From Chloroflexota bacterium (GTDB taxonomy: Bacteria > Chloroflexota > Anaerolineae > Promineifilales > Promineifilaceae): a DNA stretch of 11,572 bases. The notes beneath the pieces are model-generated. The model was not told the DNA's origin and did no database searches. It saw nothing but the letters and a program-made list of their open reading frames with translations. Location: assembly GCA_024640485.1 (NCBI GenBank), contig JAHEEY010000109.1:1-11572 (forward strand), in the 5' to 3' direction. Below are positions 6,495 to 11,572 of the stretch, in pieces. The stretch's first letter is position 1. Each line of letters opens with the position of its first letter. Made by a program: the position numbers and the translations under genes.

Positions 6495-6522
6495 ATTATA
6501 CCAGAGATGAAGGCAGCCTCAA
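6495..6522 (-). promoter_or_regulatory. Strong extended -10 promoter for LysM gene
   Basis: On the minus strand TGG-TATAAT (6503-6495) is a perfect -10 with the TGn extension. TTGAGG (6522-6517) is a 4/6 match to -35 at 16-bp spacing. The predicted start near 6488 gives a ~75-nt leader before ATG 6413. A 7-bp GC-rich stem (GGCAGCC 6512-6518, GGCTGCC 6530-6536, loop 11 nt) overlaps the -35 box. Confidence 0.65.
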
Positions 6523-6585
6523 AAGCAGCGGCTGCCAACAAAAGGGTGACACTGGAGTGATTCTGACGGCTGCGGCGGCAGGAAT

Positions 6586-6614
6586 TTGAGCAATAGATTG
6601 GTTCAAGATAAACT
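6586..6614 (+). promoter_or_regulatory. Candidate sigma70 promoter for three-hydrolase operon
   Basis: TTGAGC (6586-6591) and TAAACT (6609-6614) are each 4/6 matches, with exactly 17 bp between them. The start would be near 6621, about 24 nt before ATG 6645. The promoter is divergent from the LysM promoter about 65 bp away. Confidence 0.5.
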
Positions 6615-6644
6615 CTGGTCTGAAAAAGTGATGTGTTCGATGCT

Positions 6645-7517
6645 ATGAAAATTGCCGTTCTTTCTGACATTCACGGGAACCTTCCCGCGCTACAAGCTGT
6701 TGCTGCCGACATTGAGTCGTGGCGGCCCGATATGGTGGTGGTCGCTGGTGATATCGTCAATCGCGGCCCGTTGTCGCTGGATTGTCTCCAGTTTGTGCAG
6801 CAGAAGCAGGTCAGCCAGGGATGGCAGCCGCTGCGAGGCAATCATGAGGATTTCGTCATCGCCTGCGGCTTCCCGGACGCACCTCAAGATGGGGTGGAAT
6901 ACGAAATGTGGCAGTTTGCCCATTGGGCGTATCAACAGCTGAACGGGGATGTAAAAGCATTGGAAGCGATGTCTGAGCAGTTCAGCTGGAGCGCTCCAGA
7001 TGGCTCTGAGTTTAGAGCTGTTCACGCTTCAATGCGGGGCAATCGAGATGGCATTTACCGCAACGTGCCTGATGAGAAATTGGCAGCCCAAATCGCCCCG
7101 GCGCCGGCTGTCTTTGTCACCGCCCACACACATCGCCCGTTGATCCGCGAGTTCAACGGCTGCCTGGTGATCAACGTTGGCGCGGTGGGCGCGCCGTTCG
7201 ACAAGGATGTGCGGGCCAGCTACGGCCAATTCACCTGGCGTCCTGACGGATGGCAAGCCCAGATCGTCCGGGTGCCGTATGATCGAGCCCAGACGGAACG
7301 TGATTATGTGACCTCCGGCTTTCTTGACGGCGCCGGGCCCCTGGCCCAACTGATGCTGGTAGAGCTGCGCAAGGCTCATGGCTTGATCTACCGCTGGGCC
7401 GATTGCTACCTGGATGCGATCCAATCTGGTGCCATCACTTTGGAAGAAAGCGTGCGGGAACTGCTCATCGCGGAAGACGTAAGACCATTCCTGGGGGCGC
7501 CTGGATGGGTCTTGTAA
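6645..7517 (+). CDS. Calcineurin-like metallophosphoesterase
   Basis: This 290-residue cytosolic phosphoesterase has every metal ligand of the family: DIHGN (Asp8, His10), GD-x2-NRGP (Asp36), GNHE (Asn66, His67), the isolated His127 in AVHAS, and the TAHTHRP pair (His161, His163), followed by NVGAVGAPFD. It belongs with YfcE-like and diadenosine-tetraphosphatase-like single-domain enzymes; the reaction is phosphomono- or diester hydrolysis, and the substrate is unknown. Beyond the usual fold there is a ~70-residue helical C-terminus (QLMLVELRKAHGLIYRWADCYLDA and onward), longer than in minimal YfcE proteins. I chose ATG 6645 because MKIAVLSDIHGN starts right at the first strand; an in-frame GTG at 6633 would add four residues. 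Neither has a strong ribosome site. A gap of 29 bp to the PHP gene indicates one operon. Confidence 0.85.
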   Translation: MKIAVLSDIHGNLPALQAVAADIESWRPDMVVVAGDIVNRGPLSLDCLQFVQQKQVSQGWQPLRGNHEDFVIACGFPDAPQDGVEYEMWQFAHWAYQQLNGDVKALEAMSEQFSWSAPDGSEFRAVHASMRGNRDGIYRNVPDEKLAAQIAPAPAVFVTAHTHRPLIREFNGCLVINVGAVGAPFDKDVRASYGQFTWRPDGWQAQIVRVPYDRAQTERDYVTSGFLDGAGPLAQLMLVELRKAHGLIYRWADCYLDAIQSGAITLEESVRELLIAEDVRPFLGAPGWVL

Positions 7518-7546
7518 AATAGGCAAAGCAGGGTACAACTGTCGGT

Positions 7547-8401
7547 ATGACATCACCCAATCTGTACGATTCTCACATGCACACCCCTTTGTGCAAACAC
7601 GCCTGGGGCACTCCTGACGATTATGCGGCGGCGGCTGAAAAGCGAAACCTGAAGGGCATTATTTTTACCTGCCATAATCCCGGCCCTGACGGCTGGTCGT
7701 CCCGTGTACGCATGTCGATGAATCAGCTAGATGAATACGTCGAGCTGGTGGAAAGCGCCAGCCAGAAGTGGCGGGGACGGGTGGACGTACGGCTGGGATT
7801 GGAATGCGATTACATGCCCGGAATGGAGCCAATGCTGGCGGAGCTGTTGACTAAAGCGCCGTTTAACCATGTCCTCGGTTCCATTCATCCCCAACTCCCT
7901 TACTACAAGGATACCTATTTCCAGGGTGACGTCGTCGCCTTTCAGAAGACATATTTCCAACACCTGGCGATGGCCGCGGAGACGGGCCTGTTTGACACAC
8001 TGTCCCATCCAGATCTGGTGAAGAATATGCACCCAAACCAGTGGCAGCCAAGTGACCTTGCCCTGGAAATCGGCCTCAGCCTGGATCGTATTGCCGCCGC
8101 CGGCACCGCCATGGAATTGAACAGCTCCGGCATTCACAAAGCAATTAAGGAAATGAACCCCAATCCGATGATGTTGGCGGAAATGAATAAACGCGGCATC
8201 CCCGTTGTTCTAGGCTCGGACGCTCACAGGCCAGAACGGGTTGCTGCCGAATTCGAAGATGCGATCAGCTTGCTGGAGGATGCCGGCTTTTCCCATGCCA
8301 GCTTCTTCCTCAACCGCCAGCGGCAGGAGGTATCCCTGGTCGATGCCAGAAGCAGCCTCAAGAATGGAGCCGTCAAACAGCGCATGGGCGCGATAAGGTA
8401 A
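7547..8401 (+). CDS. PHP-domain phosphoesterase, histidinol-phosphatase (HisJ)-like
   Basis: This 284-residue PHP-fold metallohydrolase shows the full ligand set in order: DSHMHT (His10, His12), KHA (His18), TCHNP (His43), Glu86 in LECDY, His114 in GSIHP, His154 in SHPD, Glu190 in MELN, and GSDAH (Asp225, His227). The spacing and the wording LGSIHPQL, FDTLSHPDLV and VLGSDAHRPE follow the HisJ/HisK histidinol-phosphatase group. That enzyme removes phosphate from L-histidinol phosphate in histidine synthesis. Many members of the group have other phosphoester substrates, and no his genes lie nearby, so histidinol phosphate is only the default guess. ATG 7547 has a weak ribosome site. It sits between two other metallohydrolases, with gaps of 29 and 22 bp, in one operon. 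Confidence 0.83.
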   Translation: MTSPNLYDSHMHTPLCKHAWGTPDDYAAAAEKRNLKGIIFTCHNPGPDGWSSRVRMSMNQLDEYVELVESASQKWRGRVDVRLGLECDYMPGMEPMLAELLTKAPFNHVLGSIHPQLPYYKDTYFQGDVVAFQKTYFQHLAMAAETGLFDTLSHPDLVKNMHPNQWQPSDLALEIGLSLDRIAAAGTAMELNSSGIHKAIKEMNPNPMMLAEMNKRGIPVVLGSDAHRPERVAAEFEDAISLLEDAGFSHASFFLNRQRQEVSLVDARSSLKNGAVKQRMGAIR

Positions 8402-8423
8402 GTTCAGGAGAGCCATCAATCGT

Positions 8424-9437
8424 GTGGACAGTATGAACAGTTCTCAAACCATTCATCAGCTAGCCGAAGATATCTATCAGGTGCGGCTGCCCCTACCCTT
8501 TGCCCTCAAGCAGGTGAACTGCTATTTGGTGAAAGGAACGTCCGGTTGGACGGTGCTTGACACTGGCCTGAACACGCCATCGGGTCAGGCTGCCTGGCGG
8601 GAAGCGTTTAGGGCGCTGGAAATCGAAGCCTCAGATATCCATCAAATTGTGCTGACCCATACCCATCCGGATCATTACGGCATGGCTGGGTGGCTGCAGA
8701 ATTACTGTAAACGCCGCTCATCAGCAGATGCGCCGCCGGTGCTGATGTCAGCCCGTGAAGCCCGAACGGCTGCCAGCTTCTGGGGGCCAAACCCCGACTG
8801 GAAGAAAACAGTGTTGAATTTCTGGCGCTCGTGCGGCGTCCCGGTTGAGCTGGCAATGGCAATTACAGCGGCGACCGGCCAAATGCGGCTTCGGGTTTTG
8901 CCCCACCCCAGCCAGGTAAAAATCATCAGCGCTGGAAACGAGCTGCTCATTGGAGACCGTCAGACCAAGATCTTGCAGGTATCGGGCCACAGCGACGGCC
9001 AGCTTATCTTCTATGACCAGGCAGCCCAACTGCTGTTTTGCGGTGACCAGCTGCTGTTAGGCATCACCCCAAATATCAGCGTATGGCCCCACAGCGATCC
9101 CAATCCCCTGGGACAGTTTCTGGCCTCACTCGACAAATTATCAACTCTCAAGGTTCGCACTGCGCTGCCAGGACACCGGGGGCTCATTACCGATTTCCAG
9201 GGCCGAATAGGAGAGCTCAAGGAGCATCATGCTGAACGTCTGCGGCACGCCCTGGCTACGGCTCAGCCCATGGTCACCGCTTTTGAAGCGGCGCAGCAGA
9301 TATTCCCGCTTGATAAACTATCGGTCCATGAAAAGCGCTTCGCGGTCGCTGAAACAGCGGCCCATTTGGATTATTTGGTGGAGCGTAAGCAGCTGCGCCG
9401 GGAGACAGGCGGCGTAAGACTCTACATCAGGGCATAG
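8424..9437 (+). CDS. Metallo-beta-lactamase-fold hydrolase with C-terminal helical/winged-helix extension
   Basis: This 337-residue protein has the MBL metal motifs THTHPDH (His79, His81, Asp83, His84), SGHSDGQ (His189), CGDQ (Asp208) and PGHRG (His251). An insertion of ~70 residues between the first two motifs (100-170) likely caps the active site. After ~255 come helices and a small basic domain (HHAERLRHAL, then AAHLDYLVERKQLRRETGGVRLYI), which reads like the winged-helix tail found in LACTB2-type members. Those proteins include RNA endonucleases and ester hydrolases; the substrate here is unknown. GTG 8424 is the best start: AGGAG lies at 8406-8410 with rather long 13-nt spacing, and the next in-frame ATG (8433) is farther. 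It is the last gene of the three-hydrolase operon and differs clearly from the smaller MBL gene at 4421. Confidence 0.82.
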   Translation: MDSMNSSQTIHQLAEDIYQVRLPLPFALKQVNCYLVKGTSGWTVLDTGLNTPSGQAAWREAFRALEIEASDIHQIVLTHTHPDHYGMAGWLQNYCKRRSSADAPPVLMSAREARTAASFWGPNPDWKKTVLNFWRSCGVPVELAMAITAATGQMRLRVLPHPSQVKIISAGNELLIGDRQTKILQVSGHSDGQLIFYDQAAQLLFCGDQLLLGITPNISVWPHSDPNPLGQFLASLDKLSTLKVRTALPGHRGLITDFQGRIGELKEHHAERLRHALATAQPMVTAFEAAQQIFPLDKLSVHEKRFAVAETAAHLDYLVERKQLRRETGGVRLYIRA

Positions 9438-9507
9438 CATTACAGAACGTGCTGGTAAAGAGCGCGGCCCATCTGCTTGTTCAGCTCATACCCATACCAC
9501 AATACCG

Positions 9508-9537
9508 TTGCCTTCGAAGGTCAAAAGGGATTAAGAT
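9508..9537 (+). promoter_or_regulatory. Weak promoter candidate before DUF11 gene
   Basis: The 255-bp gap 9438-9692 holds no convincing gene and no clear terminator. Its best promoter-like pair is TTGCCT (9508-9513) and TAAGAT (9532-9537), 18 bp apart and each a 4/6 match. It would leave a leader of about 150 nt. Transcription reading through from the upstream operon is equally possible. Confidence 0.28.
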
Positions 9538-9680
9538 AGATGTCACGGCGTTGAGCGGGTCTGCGCTTCTGGGCGTCCAGCTCTCCTTTCCGACTTCACT
9601 ACTAATCTATAGCGTCTTCAGCATTCGTTCGCGTTTCGGCAGCATGGACGGCCCTAACCGCCTGTGCAGGACAGTTTTCA

Positions 9681-9685
9681 GGAGG
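9681..9685 (+). promoter_or_regulatory. Consensus ribosome binding site for DUF11 gene
   Basis: GGAGG ends 7 nt before ATG 9693. This is the strongest Shine-Dalgarno match in the window, and it fixes the start of an ORF that has no stop inside the window. Confidence 0.85.
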
Positions 9686-9692
9686 ATTTATT

Positions 9693-11572
9693 ATGAACCA
9701 GTCGATACTCCCCGCGGTTGGGAAGTGGGCCAGACTCTTCTCCGCGGTCGCCGCCGGCATCGCCCTGCTGCTGTCTGTCATGATGAGCATCTCGCCCAAG
9801 GCGTCGCCAGCTTATGCCGAACCGATCGATCCCCCCCAGGGCTATCCCAAGCTCAACCTCTCCATGAAGAGCGTCACCCCGACATTGGCCACCACCGATG
9901 GGGTCATCCTGACATACCATATCGAGATCCGCAACACAGGCGCCTACACGGCAGCCAACACGACGTTGACAGACCTCATTCCGGAAAACACCCTATACAA
10001 CGACGATGCCCTGCCAGCGGTGCTTTTTTCCAACAACACCCTCAATTGGACGGGTGATGTGGGCTTTGATGAAACGGTGGTTATCAGTTTCAGCGTCACC
10101 GTCACGCCAGGCTTCAGCGGTACCGTTCAGAATACGGCAGTGATCAGCCAGGCACAGATCTCCGATCCGATAACCATGACGGCCGAGTCGGTAATCACCG
10201 ACGAGCCGCTGTTGGCCATCGAGAAAAGCGCCTCGCCACCGCTGCCGGGCGCCAACCAACCAATGGTTTACACCATCACAGTCACCAATCTGGGCCAGCC
10301 CGCGGTCGGCATGCCGATCACTGTGACCGACCAGGTCCCGCTGAGCACAACGCTTGACCTGGGCGGTATCGGCATTGACGGCAGTGCCGCGCCTGACGGG
10401 CGCACCATCAGCTGGACCAGGGATGTGACCCTTGATTTATGGGACAGTTCGCTGTTCACCTTCACCGTATTGATTGACGACGTCCTCAGCGGCACGGTCA
10501 TCAGCAATGCCGATTATTGGGTGGAGAGCGCGGCAAGCGGGATAACTGCCGGCGAACCTTTGACCGTCACTGTAATTGATCCCATCTTCACCTTATCGAA
10601 AGAGATTTGGCCCGATCCTCCTGGCTCCAATAACGAAGCAACTTATATCCTGACCCTCTTCAATCAGGGTTCCGCCGCCAGCGACATCGTGGTAACCGAC
10701 ACCGTTCCGGCTGGCGTAGAATACGTGACTGGGGGCAGCGAAGCCGGCGGGGTGGTCTCCTGGACCCATCCCTACTTGGACAGCTTCCAACGGGCTCAAT
10801 TCACCTACACCGTTGAAATCAGCGACGTCTCCGATATCAATCTGGTCAATAATGATTTTCGTGTTTGCAGCGGGGAACAGGTTTGTGCAGCCGGCACCGT
10901 CATCACCAGCGTCATTCAAGGACCCATCTTCCGTACTACAGCGGAGGTGGTGCCCATCGCCAAGAAACCTGGCGGCAAAGTCCCCATCACTCCCACACTG
11001 ACCGTGGAGAATGTTGGCAACGGGAGCGCACTCGATGCATCGGTTGAGCTGATATACAGGCGATTCAGCCTATCCGATGGCGACATCGCCGCTTACTTTG
11101 ATGACGGCACAATTACGCCGTTGAATCTAGGTCCTAACTGCGGCAGCAAGTGCGAAATGTTTGTCTGGAACGGCGATATTGCCTCTTTGGAAAGCATCAC
11201 CTTCACAGTTGCCCCTGGAAGAGGACCCTTCAGCACCATTGGTGGTAATGAAGGTGACCAGCTCAGCGCCTTGATCTGGGTTACCGATACCATGAGCAAC
11301 GGCCCAGTTTTCACCAGCACGGCGCAAGCAGCCAGCAAAGTAACCCATTGGGCTAATGTCGCCGTGGTTAAGTCGGCGCCGCCGGTAGTTGGCGCAGGCC
11401 AGCTGCTGACCTACACCCTCAATGTCAGAAACGGCGGCTTCACCACTGACTTGCCGCCAATCATCACCGACGTCGTCCCATTCAGCAGCACAGTGGTCCA
11501 TGTGAGCAACGGCGGCAGCCTCATCACCAACGCGTTGCCGGTGTCGTCGACCGTAGTTTCCTGGACACTCCC
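9693..11572 (+). CDS. Secreted DUF11-repeat (adhesin/surface-like) protein, N-terminal part
   Basis: The frame is open from ATG 9693 to the window end (626 full codons) with no stop, so the 3' end is missing. Residues 1-42 are a signal peptide: basic Lys11/Arg14, the hydrophobic run VAAGIALLLSVMM, and a likely cut after AYA (40-42). The rest is a chain of Ig-like beta units of the DUF11/conserved repeat type. Unit 1 spans ~53-170, unit 2 ~171-295 (LAIEKSASPPLPGANQPMVY), unit 3 ~297-408 (FTLSKEIWPDPPGSNNEATY), and unit 5 from ~552 (VAVVKSAPPVVGAGQLLTY). Each repeats a Y-T/L-x-T-V-x-N-x-G core, then TDxxP, then W-T. The fourth unit (~410-545) is divergent and carries Cys483 and Cys487. Cys392 and Cys398 end unit 3. 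Such proteins are large cell-surface or extracellular structural proteins; the anchor must lie beyond the window. Confidence 0.87.
   Translation, partial: MNQSILPAVGKWARLFSAVAAGIALLLSVMMSISPKASPAYAEPIDPPQGYPKLNLSMKSVTPTLATTDGVILTYHIEIRNTGAYTAANTTLTDLIPENTLYNDDALPAVLFSNNTLNWTGDVGFDETVVISFSVTVTPGFSGTVQNTAVISQAQISDPITMTAESVITDEPLLAIEKSASPPLPGANQPMVYTITVTNLGQPAVGMPITVTDQVPLSTTLDLGGIGIDGSAAPDGRTISWTRDVTLDLWDSSLFTFTVLIDDVLSGTVISNADYWVESAASGITAGEPLTVTVIDPIFTLSKEIWPDPPGSNNEATYILTLFNQGSAASDIVVTDTVPAGVEYVTGGSEAGGVVSWTHPYLDSFQRAQFTYTVEISDVSDINLVNNDFRVCSGEQVCAAGTVITSVIQGPIFRTTAEVVPIAKKPGGKVPITPTLTVENVGNGSALDASVELIYRRFSLSDGDIAAYFDDGTITPLNLGPNCGSKCEMFVWNGDIASLESITFTVAPGRGPFSTIGGNEGDQLSALIWVTDTMSNGPVFTSTAQAASKVTHWANVAVVKSAPPVVGAGQLLTYTLNVRNGGFTTDLPPIITDVVPFSSTVVHVSNGGSLITNALPVSSTVVSWTL

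Noticed and set aside
7029..7556. 175-codon minus-strand ORF opposite the metallophosphoesterase gene
   Set aside because: It is a shadow of a gene whose metal-binding residues are all intact on the plus strand, with no domain of its own.
9449..10057. 202-codon plus-strand ORF overlapping the start of the DUF11 gene
   Set aside because: It begins at a GTG without a good ribosome site, reads as low-complexity Arg/His/Pro-rich sequence after 9693, and lies out of frame with the DUF11 gene, which has a signal peptide and a consensus GGAGG.
1..11572. CRISPR array, insertion sequence, tRNA, rRNA or attachment site
   Set aside because: I saw no regularly spaced repeats, transposase or integrase motifs, terminal inverted repeats, or cloverleaf-type sequence on reading both strands.

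Overview
The window looks like a piece of a moderately GC-rich bacterial chromosome, most plausibly from the Chloroflexota (an Anaerolineae- or Caldilineae-like lineage). That guess rests on the protein styles: a membrane LysM protein with a zinc ribbon and long Pro/Thr-rich spacers, a secreted protein built from tandem DUF11 units, and a V4R-PAS protein. No rRNA, tRNA or other phylogenetic marker is present, so the assignment is an inference.

Layout. (1) 2-409 (+) is the 3' end of a family 3 glycoside hydrolase, closed by a strong bidirectional terminator (430-465) that also serves the convergent neighbour. (2) On the minus strand lie a V4R-PAS sensor-like protein (546-1568), with a palindrome over its candidate promoter, and upstream of it an SDR-type L-threonine 3-dehydrogenase (1785-2798). 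(3) A 260-bp divergent promoter region (2799-3058) separates these from a plus-strand pair: a 12-helix MATE/MOP-like membrane transporter (3059-4390) and a glyoxalase II-like metallo-beta-lactamase-fold hydrolase (4421-5053). (4) Convergent to this pair is the zinc ribbon-TM-LysM-LysM protein (5091-6413, minus), with an extended -10 promoter. (5) A tight plus-strand operon carries three metal-dependent hydrolases of three different folds: a calcineurin-like phosphoesterase (6645-7517), a HisJ-like PHP phosphatase (7547-8401) and a second MBL-fold protein with a C-terminal extension (8424-9437). (6) At 9693 a secreted DUF11-repeat protein begins and runs off the window after 626 codons.

How the genes may work together. 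Most of the window reads as ordinary chromosomal metabolism and envelope biology, and I see no mobile element, CRISPR array or defence system. Two contextual links deserve testing. The threonine dehydrogenase is next to a divergent operon containing a glyoxalase II-like enzyme; spontaneous decay of the dehydrogenase product to aminoacetone can lead to methylglyoxal, which the glyoxalase route removes. The three-hydrolase operon may act on one phosphorylated substrate or pathway. Neither is proven by sequence. The most unusual signals are a perfect 20-bp palindrome inside the LysM gene, the output-less V4R-PAS protein with its operator-like palindrome, and a divergent cysteine-bearing unit inside the DUF11 array.
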